From TMP-24 sp046348855 (GTDB lineage Bacteria > Pseudomonadota > Alphaproteobacteria > Rhodobacterales > Rhodobacteraceae), in contig JAXMDK010000004.1 of assembly GCA_046348855.1 (NCBI GenBank), forward strand, positions 1 through 64,000: 64,000 nucleotides of DNA. The letters are read 5' to 3'. Both the position numbers and the translations under genes were made by a program. Numbering within the stretch: position 1 is the first letter of the stretch; the number at the start of each line of letters is the position of its first letter. The notes beneath the pieces were generated by a model. That model made no database searches. It was given only the letters and a program-made list of their open reading frames with translations, and was not told the origin of the DNA. Positions 27,215 through 34,752 of this stretch are shown here, piece after piece.

Positions 27215-27241
27215 CATCCTTTGCCCGACGGACAAAGGATG
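27215..27241. promoter_or_regulatory. Perfect 9-bp inverted repeat between divergent genes
   Basis: CATCCTTTG (27215-27223) and CAAAGGATG (27233-27241) form a perfect inverted repeat around a 9-nt spacer in the 237-bp gap between two divergent envelope genes. It could be an operator shared by both directions or a 5'-leader hairpin. The rest of the gap shows nothing recognisable. Confidence 0.45.
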
Positions 27242-27396
27242 CCTTGGCAGCAGCCCCTACACCCCCATCATACCCAACAGGGGCGCCGATTTCAAACCGG
27301 ATGCCGTGACCGGAGCGGGGCCGGACATCCGGGCCGGTTGTCTGGGCGCCGCCCGGCGGCTAAAGCTTCCCAACAGGCGGGAAAGAGGGGCCGGAC

Positions 27397-28212
27397 ATGC
27401 GGATCGTTTCGCTTTGGCATTCCGGCCCGGTGCGCAAGCTGGACCTGGTCTGCATCGCCTCGTGGGTGCGGCTGGGCTTCGAGGTCGAGATCTACAGTTT
27501 TGCCGGGATCACCGGACTGCCGCGCGGCGTGACGGTGCGCGATGCGGGCGAGGTTCTGGCCAGTCACTGGATGGAACGGATCAACCCGACCCACCACCCG
27601 GAACGCACCGACCGCCAGCGGATCATGAACTATTCCGACCTGTTCCGCGTCGCGCTGATGCAGCAGGGGCGGGGGCTGTGGCTGGATACCGACGTGCTCC
27701 TGTTCCGCCGGTTCGAGGTCGACCCCGCGCGCCCCTACTTCGCCTGGGAGGACGGCCACCGGATCGGCAGCCCGGTCTTCTACGTGCCGCAGGGCTCGCC
27801 GATGCTTGTCGACTATGAACGGGTCTATGACAGCCCCGACCTGATGCCGCACTGGCTCGGGTTCCGCCGCCGGGTGCTGAAGCCCTTGTTGTGGCGGATG
27901 CAGGGAAGGCCTTGGACGCCCGCCGACCTGGGCCTGACCATCTATGGCAACGATGCCTTCACCCGGCTGGCGCGCAAGCACGGGCTGGCGCGGTTCGCGC
28001 TGCCGCGGCGGTCGTTCTATATCTGGAACGGGGCCGAGACCCTGCGCTTCTTCGATCCGGCGCATGGGGGCGCGTTGTGGGACGATCCGACGGTCATCGG
28101 CGTCCATGTCCACCGCAAGCCGCAGCCCAACAGCCGTCCGGCGCCGGGGTCGATGTTCGCGCGCGGGGCAGAGATGGCGGCGGACCTGTTGCCGGGGCTG
28201 GAGTGGGAGTGA
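27397..28212 (+). CDS. DXD-motif glycosyltransferase (GT32/Gly_transf_sug type)
   Basis: A 271-aa protein with RIVSLWHSGPVRKLDLVCIASWV at the N terminus, SDLFRVALMQQGRGLWLDTDVLLF containing the metal-binding D97-T-D99, and HRKPQPNSRP near the end. This is the capsular or alpha-1,4-glycosyltransferase type that uses nucleotide sugars with Mn. An AAAGAGG-like Shine-Dalgarno precedes the ATG. It is divergent from the glycan operon to its left and probably adds to the same surface polymer. Confidence 0.8.
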   Translation: MRIVSLWHSGPVRKLDLVCIASWVRLGFEVEIYSFAGITGLPRGVTVRDAGEVLASHWMERINPTHHPERTDRQRIMNYSDLFRVALMQQGRGLWLDTDVLLFRRFEVDPARPYFAWEDGHRIGSPVFYVPQGSPMLVDYERVYDSPDLMPHWLGFRRRVLKPLLWRMQGRPWTPADLGLTIYGNDAFTRLARKHGLARFALPRRSFYIWNGAETLRFFDPAHGGALWDDPTVIGVHVHRKPQPNSRPAPGSMFARGAEMAADLLPGLEWE

Positions 28213-28276
28213 GTTTCGCTTGCCTCGGCGCGCGACCGGGCCGAAGCTTGGCGCAGGATGGCAGGGAGAAAAAGCG

Positions 28277-28648
28277 ATGATTGTCAGGACGTTGGCAGAG
28301 GTGACGGGCGGGGCGCATGACGTGACCGGGCCGGGTTGGCAGAGCCGGCGGCTGCTGACCCAGCCGGACGGGATGGGCTATACGATGACCGACACGATCA
28401 TCCGCGCCGGGGCCGAGATGGAACTGGAATACCGCAACCACCTGGAAGCCTGCTATTGCCTGTCGGGCGAGGGCGAGGTGGTGGATCTGGCCGCAGGTGT
28501 TGTGCATCCGATCCGGCCGGGCACAATCTATGCGCTCGATAAGCACGACCGCCATGTGCTGCGCGCCCGCACCGAGATGCGGCTGGTCTGCTGCTTCACC
28601 CCGGCGCTGGCGGGGACGGAGAAGCATGGCAAGGACGGGGGGTATTGA
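28277..28648 (+). CDS. ectC: Ectoine synthase-like protein (solitary EctC)
   Basis: A 123-aa cupin of the L-ectoine synthase family, which cyclises N-gamma-acetyl-diaminobutyrate to ectoine. With the ATG at 28277 (AGGGAG upstream), the three iron ligands described for EctC fall at identical positions: E57 (HLEACY), Y85 (GTIYALD) and H93 (HDRH). Other matches are WQSRRLL and GYTMTDTIIRAG. No ectA, ectB or ectD is nearby, so it is an orphan. Orphan EctC proteins are known and may use imported precursor or a different substrate. It lies 64 bp after a glycosyltransferase gene. Confidence 0.85.
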   Translation: MIVRTLAEVTGGAHDVTGPGWQSRRLLTQPDGMGYTMTDTIIRAGAEMELEYRNHLEACYCLSGEGEVVDLAAGVVHPIRPGTIYALDKHDRHVLRARTEMRLVCCFTPALAGTEKHGKDGGY

Positions 28649-28806
28649 GCGGGGGAGTGACGTGCCGGGTGCTGGGTCGGTGGCAAAATAGCCCGTCCTG
28701 CCGCCGTCCCGCCCGCGTCGGGTTTCCGTCCCGCATCCGTCCCGACACTGCCGGGGGCATGCCGGGTTTTGACGGTTCGTTAACCCCGAGGCGCCAGACT
28801 GCGCCG

Positions 28807-29403
28807 ATGGCCCGCTACCTCCGCCCGCGCCGGCCCGACGCATCCGTGTTCTTCACCGTGGCGCTCGCGGACCGCGGGTCCGACCTTCTGGTGCACGAGA
28901 TCGGGCGGCTGCGGCAGGCTGTGGCCACGACGCTGCGGGAGCGGCCGTTCACGGTCGAGGCTTGGGTCGTGTTGCCGGACCATCTGCATGCGGTGTGGAC
29001 CTTGCCGGACGAGGACGCGGATTATTCGGTGCGGTGGGGCGCGATCAAGGCGCGGTTCACGATGTCGTTGCGCAGAGAGGGCCGTAGGCCGGGCGTCAGC
29101 CCGGCCCCCCTTCCAACCGAATACCCTGTCCGACAATCGGGGCGTTATTCCCGGCGGAATCCCGGCCGACCGGTGGGAAAACGGGAGGCTGCGGTTTGGC
29201 AGCGGCGGTTTTGGGAGCACCATATCCGCGACGAGGCGGATTATTTGGCCCATGTCCGGTATTGTTGGTTCAATCCGGTGAAGCACGGGTTCGCGGAAAA
29301 ACCGACCGATTGGCCGTATTCGTCGATCCACCGGGATATCAGGTTGGGGCGGGTGGAGCCGGAATGGTCGGGTGAGGTGCCCGAGGGGGAGTTCGGGGAG
29401 TAG
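28807..29403 (+). CDS. REP-associated tyrosine transposase (Y1_Tnp / RAYT family)
   Basis: A 198-aa single-strand-type transposase. The HUH element is H59-L-H61 in VVLPDHLHAVW. The catalytic tyrosine is probably Y152 in the ADYLAHVRYCWFNPVKHGF helix. W-rich FWEHHIRDE and the C-terminal WPYSSIHRDI are typical RAYT features. The start at 28807 begins MARYLRPRRP. A hairpin of a repeated element begins directly after its TAG, and a second copy lies 300 bp further on, fitting a RAYT with its REP-like partners. Confidence 0.88.
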   Translation: MARYLRPRRPDASVFFTVALADRGSDLLVHEIGRLRQAVATTLRERPFTVEAWVVLPDHLHAVWTLPDEDADYSVRWGAIKARFTMSLRREGRRPGVSPAPLPTEYPVRQSGRYSRRNPGRPVGKREAAVWQRRFWEHHIRDEADYLAHVRYCWFNPVKHGFAEKPTDWPYSSIHRDIRLGRVEPEWSGEVPEGEFGE

Positions 29404-29509
29404 GTTGGGTTTTCAACCCACCATTTCGACGGGAAGGATGGTGTGCGCCGCGATGGTTGCGGGGGGCGCAGGGATAGGGGTGGGGTGGAACCCCACCCTA
29501 CGCTTCCTG
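29404..29509 (+). repeat. REP-like element, copy 1
   Basis: A unit of about 105 bp starting one base after the transposase stop. Its head is the imperfect hairpin GGTTGGGTTTTCAACCCACC (29403-29422). Its tail is a perfect 9-bp stem, GGGTGGGGT (29478-29486) with ACCCCACCC (29490-29498) and loop GGA. The core between them (ATTTCGACGGGAAGGATG, then GCGCCGCGATGGTTGCGGGG) is nearly identical to copy 2. Two terminal hairpins around a conserved core is the arrangement of BIME/REP pairs mobilised by RAYT proteins. Confidence 0.85.
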
Positions 29510-29525
29510 TAATTGGAGGATTCTG

Positions 29526-29588
29526 ATGCGACACGTCATTGCGCTAGTGCTCGCCCTGATCGTTGTGATCCTGTTCTGGTACTTCTGA
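29526..29588 (+). CDS. 20-residue single-helix membrane peptide
   Basis: ATG at 29526 to TGA at 29588, with GGAGG (29516-29520) 5 bp upstream. The peptide has a short basic start (MRHV), then an uninterrupted hydrophobic stretch rich in Ile, Leu and Val, and an aromatic end (FWYF). It is exactly one membrane span. It sits between the two REP-like copies. Size and composition resemble Ibs/TisB-like type I toxin peptides and other tiny membrane proteins. No antisense RNA has been shown, so toxin identity is only a hypothesis. Confidence 0.55.
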   Translation: MRHVIALVLALIVVILFWYF

Positions 29589-29700
29589 TCTTGACTCGAT
29601 TGACAGACGGCTTCTCGCCCGATCATCGTCATCTTGTTGGAGGCTTGTTGGAGGCTTGTGGGAACGGGTTTGGCTCCACCGTACGCTTGCCTGGGGCGTG

Positions 29701-29804
29701 GGTGGGTTTTCAACCCACCATTTCGACGGGAAGGATGATGTGCGCCGCGATGGTTGCGGGGGGAAGGGAAAGGGGTGGGGTGGAACTCCACCCTACACTT
29801 GCTG
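29701..29804 (+). repeat. REP-like element, copy 2
   Basis: The second copy of the element at 29404. The head hairpin is a perfect 8-bp stem, GGTGGGTT (29701-29708) with AACCCACC (29712-29719) and loop TTC. The tail is GGGTGGGGT (29773-29781) against ACTCCACCC with one G-T pair. Just before it, at about 29668-29692, a partial tail-like string (GGCTCCACCGTACGCTTGCC) hints at remains of a third copy. Two tandem 11-bp units TGTTGGAGGCT (29635-29656) lie upstream. Confidence 0.82.
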
Positions 29805-29818
29805 CTTGCTACGGGGCG

Positions 29819-30634
29819 CTATCTATCGGCCAATCGACGCAGTGGCTCCTCGTAAAGTCCGATTAACTCATTTAGTGGGTCAGCCCCCTTAAAGAATACT
29901 TGGGCATCAAATCCATTTTCTGCGGTGAGCCCTGTTTCCTTCCTTACAGTCGCTATCGCCTTGCGGCCAACTTCTTTACTCATTCCTGGAAAGCCAATTT
30001 TTGCAACTCTTTCTTCTCCCTTAAACACGTCTATGTAATTTCCAGAAGGATTTCGCAGAGAGCATCTATGCTGTTTTAGTATTTGGTCAAGCTCGCGGAA
30101 AGTAATCACATAAGAGATCCGATTATCCTGTTCCCTGAACATAGTTTTCAATCGAGGCCAAATTTCCTCAACAATCATGTGACGGCCGTTGGCTCGGTGA
30201 AATTCTGCAATTTCTACAGTAAAATCTTCTACTTCCTCGATATCGACGCGAGGAATATACCCTTGCTCGAGCAAGAAAAAAACTACTGATAAGAAAGCGG
30301 TTCGTTTGTTGGCGTCATGAAATGGGTGATTGCTGATCAAGCCAAATAACAAAGACGCTCCAATTTCCCACACACCATTATAAACGTAAGATCCACCGGC
30401 CGAAGCAATCTGACGCGCAACGGCGGAGGAGAGCATTCCGATGTCTTTTGGGCCAAACCCACCGATGCCTTCCCCTAGTTTTCGAAAGTGCTCAGCAATT
30501 AGGAAATGTGCATCCAACACATCTTCACACGAAAGGTGCGGGCGATCGGTCGAGAATTCTATTTCAATGATTTGTTGAGAAAAATGGAGGTAACTTTCGT
30601 ATAACTTTTCATCAAGTGCGGATTTATCAATCAT
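29819..30634 (-). CDS. Doc-type Fic family protein with C-terminal HicA-like region
   Basis: A 271-aa protein, twice the size of a simple Doc toxin. Residues 30-150 match death-on-curing proteins: LSCEDVLDAHFLIAEHF, then GVWEIGASLLFGLI and the active motif HPFHDANKRT at 103-112. Lys after Asn is the Doc (kinase-type) rather than the AMPylator (GNGR) form. Residues 172-240 (FRELDQILKQHRCSLRNPSGNYIDVF, then GRKAIATVRKETGL) follow the helix-strand-helix layout of HicA mRNA interferases but lack the GSH histidine. No Phd-like antitoxin gene is adjacent. The gene is visibly AT-richer than its neighbours, which suggests transfer. It lies 49 bp downstream of ettA on the same strand. Confidence 0.75.
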   Translation of the reverse strand: MIDKSALDEKLYESYLHFSQQIIEIEFSTDRPHLSCEDVLDAHFLIAEHFRKLGEGIGGFGPKDIGMLSSAVARQIASAGGSYVYNGVWEIGASLLFGLISNHPFHDANKRTAFLSVVFFLLEQGYIPRVDIEEVEDFTVEIAEFHRANGRHMIVEEIWPRLKTMFREQDNRISYVITFRELDQILKQHRCSLRNPSGNYIDVFKGEERVAKIGFPGMSKEVGRKAIATVRKETGLTAENGFDAQVFFKGADPLNELIGLYEEPLRRLADR

Positions 30635-30683
30635 ATCGCTATCTCCCTTTTCTCCACCTAGATCAAGAAAAACCCAACTTCCC

Positions 30684-32339
30684 TCACCTCGTAAACTTCT
30701 TGTACTTCACCCGGTGCGGCTCGATGCTTTCCGGGCCGAGCCTGCGCACCTTGTCTTCCTCATAGGCCTCGAAGTTGCCTTCGAACCATTCGACATGGGC
30801 ATCGCCCTCGAAGGCCAGGATGTGGGTGCAGAGCCGGTCGAGGAAGAAGCGGTCGTGGCTGATGATGACGGCGCAGCCGGCGAAGTCTTCCAGAGCGGCT
30901 TCGAGCGATTGCAGGGTTTCGACGTCGAGGTCGTTGGTGGGTTCGTCGAGCAGCAGCACGTTGCCGCCCGAGCGCAGGAGTTTGGCCATGTGGACGCGGT
31001 TGCGTTCGCCGCCTGACAGGAGCCCGACCTTCTTCTGCTGGTCGCCGCCCTTGAAGTTGAAGGCGCCGCAATAGGCGCGGCTGTTCATGGTGGCGTCGCC
31101 AAGCTCCAGAACCTCGAGCCCGTCGGAGATTTCCTCCCACACCGTCTTGTTCGGGTCGAGCGCGTCGCGCGACTGGTCGACATAGGCGAGCTTGACGGTG
31201 TCGCCATAGGTGACGGCGCCGGCGTCGGGCTGTTCCTGGCCGGTCAGCATGCGGAAGAGCGTGGTCTTGCCGGCGCCGTTCGGGCCGATGACGCCGACGA
31301 TGCCGCCGGGGGGGAGCGAGAAGGTCAGATCCTCGATCAGCTGCTTGTCGCCCATGTGCTTCTTCAGGCCCTCGACCTCGATCACCTTGCCGCCGAGGCG
31401 CGGGCCGTTGGGGATGATGATCTTGGCGGTCGAGATCTTTTCGCGTTCCGACTTGCCGGCCAGTTCCTCGTAGGCGTTGATCCGGGCCTTCTGCTTGGCC
31501 TGCCGGGCCTTGGCGCCGGCGCGGATCCATTCGAGTTCGCGTTCAAGGGTCTTCTGGGTGGCCTTGTCCTCGCGCGCTTCCTGCTCGAGGCGCTTGGCCT
31601 TCTGGTCAAGCCAGGACGAATAGTTGCCTTCGTAAGGGATGCCGCGGCCGCGATCGAGTTCGAGGATCCAGCCGGTGATGTCGTCGAGGAAATAGCGGTC
31701 GTGGGTGACGATCAGGATGGTACCCTGGTATTCGATCAGGTGCTTTTGCAGCCAGGCGATGGTTTCGGCGTCGAGGTGGTTGGTGGGTTCGTCGAGAAGC
31801 AGCATGTCGGGCGCTTCGAGGAGGAGCTTGCAGAGCGCCACCCGGCGCTTTTCGCCGCCCGAGAGCGTTTCGACGTTGGCGTCGTCGGGCGGGCAGCGCA
31901 GAGCCTCCATCGCGACGTCGATCTGGCTGTCGAGATCCCACAGGTTCTGGCTGTCGATCTCGTCCTGGAGGGCGGCCATCTCGTCGGCGGTTTCGTCCGA
32001 ATAGTTCATCGCCAGTTCGTTGTAGCGGTCGAGCTTGGCCTGCTTGGCGGCGACGCCCAGCATCACGTTGCCGCGCACGTCGAGCGCCGGGTCGAGCTGG
32101 GGTTCCTGCGGCAGGTAGCCGACGCGCGCGCCCTTGGCCGCCCAGGCTTCGCCGGTGAAGTCCTTGTCGATGCCGGCCATGATCCGCAGGAGCGTCGACT
32201 TGCCCGAGCCGTTGACGCCGACGACGCCGATCTTGACGCCCGGCAGGAAATTCAGCCGGATGTTTTCAAAGCACTTCTTGCCGCCCGGATAGGTCTTGGA
32301 AACGCCATCCATGTGATAGACGTACTGATAGGATGCCAT
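30684..32339 (-). CDS. ettA: Energy-dependent translational throttle protein EttA
   Basis: A 551-aa ABC-F protein with two ATPase cassettes: Walker A GVNGSGKST and GPNGAGKT; signatures LSGGEKRRVALCKLL and LSGGERNRVHMAKLL; Walker B with LLLDEPTNHLDAETI and LLLDEPTNDLDVETL. The linker (about 245-300) is Lys/Glu-rich (KAKRLEQEAREDKATQKTLERELEWI), as in EttA. The family binds the ribosomal E site and gates the first peptide bond by ATP/ADP ratio. GGAGGGACATC precedes the ATG. Highly conserved and intact. Confidence 0.96.
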   Translation of the reverse strand: MASYQYVYHMDGVSKTYPGGKKCFENIRLNFLPGVKIGVVGVNGSGKSTLLRIMAGIDKDFTGEAWAAKGARVGYLPQEPQLDPALDVRGNVMLGVAAKQAKLDRYNELAMNYSDETADEMAALQDEIDSQNLWDLDSQIDVAMEALRCPPDDANVETLSGGEKRRVALCKLLLEAPDMLLLDEPTNHLDAETIAWLQKHLIEYQGTILIVTHDRYFLDDITGWILELDRGRGIPYEGNYSSWLDQKAKRLEQEAREDKATQKTLERELEWIRAGAKARQAKQKARINAYEELAGKSEREKISTAKIIIPNGPRLGGKVIEVEGLKKHMGDKQLIEDLTFSLPPGGIVGVIGPNGAGKTTLFRMLTGQEQPDAGAVTYGDTVKLAYVDQSRDALDPNKTVWEEISDGLEVLELGDATMNSRAYCGAFNFKGGDQQKKVGLLSGGERNRVHMAKLLRSGGNVLLLDEPTNDLDVETLQSLEAALEDFAGCAVIISHDRFFLDRLCTHILAFEGDAHVEWFEGNFEAYEEDKVRRLGPESIEPHRVKYKKFTR

Positions 32340-32416
32340 GATGTCCCTCCGGGCGTGGTCTGTCGGGGCCTGCTCTAGGGGAGATGGGGCGAAAGGGCAA
32401 TCGGCGGCAGAAGATG

Positions 32417-32443
32417 AAAAGGCCGCCGGGGATGCCGGCGGCC
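32417..32443 (-). terminator. Rho-independent terminator after the DoxX gene
   Basis: Read on the minus strand, GGCCGCCGG and CCGGCGGCC form a perfect 9-bp stem with loop CATCC, followed by TTTTC. It lies 26 bp past the DoxX stop and separates that gene from ettA. Confidence 0.85.
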
Positions 32444-32468
32444 TTGCGTTGGTCGGTGCGGGGCGGGC

Positions 32469-32888
32469 TCAGCGCTTGCCGAGCGCGTAGGCGCCGTCGC
32501 CCAGGAAGGACTGGACCAGCAGCGTGACCGCCCAGAAGGCCGGGAATTCCCAGCCGCCGCCTTCGTTCATGAAGAAGAAGCCGGGGGCGAAGTGGACGGT
32601 GGCGATCGCGCCGAGAAGGATCGGGATCAGCGCCAGCGACACGAGGCGGGTCTTGAACCCGGCGATCAGCGCGAGGCCGCCGAGGAGTTCGGCCGCCATG
32701 ATCAGATAGGCGAACGGGCCGGGCAGGCCGAGGCTCCGGAAGAAGGCGGCGGTGCCCGTTGGGGTGAAGATGACAATCTTCAGCCAGGCATGGGCGAGGA
32801 AAAGCCCGCCGAGCGAGAGGCGCAGGATCAGCGCGGCCAGGTCGGGATTGGTCGTGGTGGCGGGGGCGTCATAGGTCTGGGTGGTCAT
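32469..32888 (-). CDS. DoxX family membrane protein
   Basis: A 139-aa protein with four hydrophobic segments and the DoxX signature: LILRLSLGGLFLAHAWLK at the N terminus, IMAAELLGGLALIAGFKTRLVSLAL and HFAPGFFFMNEGGGWEFPAF. Members are inner-membrane proteins linked to thiosulfate or redox stress, but most have no known activity. It is a single gene closed by its own terminator. The neighbour upstream on the same strand is a MarR-GNAT gene 151 bp away. Confidence 0.85.
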   Translation of the reverse strand: MTTQTYDAPATTTNPDLAALILRLSLGGLFLAHAWLKIVIFTPTGTAAFFRSLGLPGPFAYLIMAAELLGGLALIAGFKTRLVSLALIPILLGAIATVHFAPGFFFMNEGGGWEFPAFWAVTLLVQSFLGDGAYALGKR

Positions 32889-33039
32889 GGGTTTGTCCTG
32901 TCGGTTCGCGGCCGGGATCGGCGGTGCCCTGATAATGGCGCCGGGGACGGTGCGAATCCATTCGACGGGGCCGCACAGGGGATGTGCGCTGTTGCGGGGC
33001 GAGGCAAGTCGCCGTGCGCAAAAGCAGAGGGGCGCGGCC

Positions 33040-33921
33040 TTACAAGACCTTTTCGAACCAGAGGTCGGCGGGAAAGGGCGGGCCGAACGGGGCGGTGTCC
33101 GTCCAGTCGCCCGATCGGTAAAGCGCGATTGCCTCGGTCAGGCCGCTGTTGGTGTCGAGCCGGAGGCGGTTCATGCCAAGCGTACGGGCGGCGTCCTCGA
33201 TGGCGCTCATCAGCCGGCGGCCAAGACCGAGGCCGCGGGCCGCCGGGTCGACCCACAGTCGCTTGACTTCGCCGGTCGCGCCGTCGACCGCCTTCAGGCA
33301 GACGCAGCCCAGCGGCAGGCCATCGGACCAAGCGATCAGGAAGATGCCGTGCGGCGGCCTATACTGGCCGGCCTCGGGGTCGGGATCGGGCACATGGGCC
33401 TGCGAGACGCCGGGAATGCGTTCACAGAGCAGGCGGAAATAGGCGGAAAGGCAGGCCCGGGCGGCGGGCGCTTCGGGGTCGGCGGGGGCGATCACGATCC
33501 GGTCGCGGTTCAGGGCATTGGCGACCAGATCCATCGCGGCAAGCAGCGGTTCGGGGTCGCGCGACAGCCGCGCGAGGGTCTCGGCGGCGCGGTCGTCGTT
33601 CAGCCGGTCGTAGGCCGCCTTTTCCGCAAGGCCGGCCTCCGTCAGCCGGGCGACGCGGCGGCGGCGGTCATCAGGCAGGATGTCGGTGGTGATCAGCCCT
33701 TCGGCCTCGAGCCCGCGCAGCAGCCGGCTCATCAGGCCGGAATCCAGCCGCAACTGCTGGCGGACGTCGGCGACATCGGTGCCGTCTGGCGTGATCGACC
33801 ACAGGACGCGGGCCGCGCCCAACGGGCGGCCTCGCCCGAGGAAGGACGAATCCAGCGCCCCGACCTCGGCCGTGACGGAACGATTGAAGCGGCGGATGCG
33901 GTCAATCGGACTCAGGGGCAT
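33040..33921 (-). CDS. MarR-GNAT fusion: regulator with acetyltransferase domain
   Basis: A 293-aa two-domain protein. Residues 1-145 are a MarR winged helix (RRFNRSVTAEVGAL, LRLDSGLMSRLLRGLEAEGLI, wing PDDRRRRVARLTEAG). Residues 150-293 are a GNAT acetyltransferase (EVKRLWVDPAARGLGLGRRLMSAIEDAA is the acetyl-CoA P-loop, then MNRLRLDTNSGLTEAIALYRS). The ATG lies 5 bp from a palindrome that covers the -10 box, so autoregulation is likely. The acetyl acceptor is unknown. Confidence 0.88.
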   Translation of the reverse strand: MPLSPIDRIRRFNRSVTAEVGALDSSFLGRGRPLGAARVLWSITPDGTDVADVRQQLRLDSGLMSRLLRGLEAEGLITTDILPDDRRRRVARLTEAGLAEKAAYDRLNDDRAAETLARLSRDPEPLLAAMDLVANALNRDRIVIAPADPEAPAARACLSAYFRLLCERIPGVSQAHVPDPDPEAGQYRPPHGIFLIAWSDGLPLGCVCLKAVDGATGEVKRLWVDPAARGLGLGRRLMSAIEDAARTLGMNRLRLDTNSGLTEAIALYRSGDWTDTAPFGPPFPADLWFEKVL

Positions 33922-33925
33922 GATG

Positions 33926-33958
33926 CCTGACTATAGTCAGGTAATTTCGGTAGAGCAA
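33926..33958 (-). promoter_or_regulatory. Promoter with palindromic operator for the MarR-GNAT gene
   Basis: On the minus strand, a -35 TTGCTC (33958-33953) and -10 TATAGT (33935-33930) are 17 bp apart. The -10 lies inside the perfect 16-bp palindrome CCTGACTATAGTCAGG (33926-33941). The start codon begins at 33921, about where transcription should start, so the mRNA is probably leaderless. A MarR dimer on the palindrome would block RNA polymerase directly. Confidence 0.72.
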
Positions 33959-34130
33959 GCGCGGCCGGTCCCGGTGGCGCCTGCCCGGCCCCGGTGCGCT
34001 GGTCGGCGGCTTGCCGGGCGGATAACCGGCTTGCACGTCGGGACGCCGCGCGACAGGGTGCTTGACAGAAAATTTGCCCTGCCTGCTAGTGGGGGAACGC
34101 CTGCGATGACAGGAGCCGGGGGGTAGACCA

Positions 34131-34718
34131 ATGGATTTCCACGCTTTTTCGATGGTCGCTCGCCGTGCAACGCCGCATCTTTTCTGCCTGCTGGCGGCCC
34201 TTGGCGTTGAAGCTGCTCGTGCGGAGACTTCGCCGGATCAGGGCGGCGCTCCCAATGCGGTCTGCATCGGGTTGCAGGACATACGATCCGACCAGACGCC
34301 CGTCGAGTTGAGCGCGGCTGCCAAGGGCTGCGTGGATGCCGGCGATGGCCTGCGCGCATTCCTGCTTTATGCCGTGGCAGGCATGCGCGTGCATTTCGAT
34401 GCAGCGCGCTTCGAGGACAAGCATGCTGTTTTGATTGCGCGTGAAATGCAGACACGATGGGTGGGCGAACTGAGCACGACTGAAAGGCAAATGGTGGATA
34501 AGGCCATGGCCCTTTCCGTGACCAACAGGCCTCTCAACTTCGCTTTCTGCGCGCAACTGCGCGCCATGAAGCCGCCCACATATGAACCCGTCTACATGGC
34601 CCGCCAGTTCCCGGATGCCTCGCCGGATGGAGCGGGCGTTCTTTTGAAAAAGGATTTCAATTCCGAGCTTGCGTGGGCGCGTGAGGTGAAGGCAATGAGC
34701 TGTGCACTTGAATGGTAA
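34131..34718 (+). CDS. Secreted hypothetical protein
   Basis: A 195-aa protein with an N-terminal signal (basic MVARRATPH, hydrophobic LFCLLAALGV, cleavage near ARAET). Four or more Cys in the mature part could form disulfides. I recognise no domain. GGGGGG about 8 bp before the ATG supports the start; an in-frame ATG at 34152 is an alternative. It stands alone 34 bp before nadD, and base composition is slightly less GC-rich than nadD. Confidence 0.6.
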   Translation: MDFHAFSMVARRATPHLFCLLAALGVEAARAETSPDQGGAPNAVCIGLQDIRSDQTPVELSAAAKGCVDAGDGLRAFLLYAVAGMRVHFDAARFEDKHAVLIAREMQTRWVGELSTTERQMVDKAMALSVTNRPLNFAFCAQLRAMKPPTYEPVYMARQFPDASPDGAGVLLKKDFNSELAWAREVKAMSCALEW

Positions 34719-34752
34719 GGCAAATGTTCCCACCAACCCCGCACGGTAGGCC

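Noticed and set aside
29404..29804. CRISPR array
   Set aside because: Only two ~100-bp copies with terminal hairpins and a 190-bp gap; no short regular repeats or cas genes. The REP/RAYT reading fits better.
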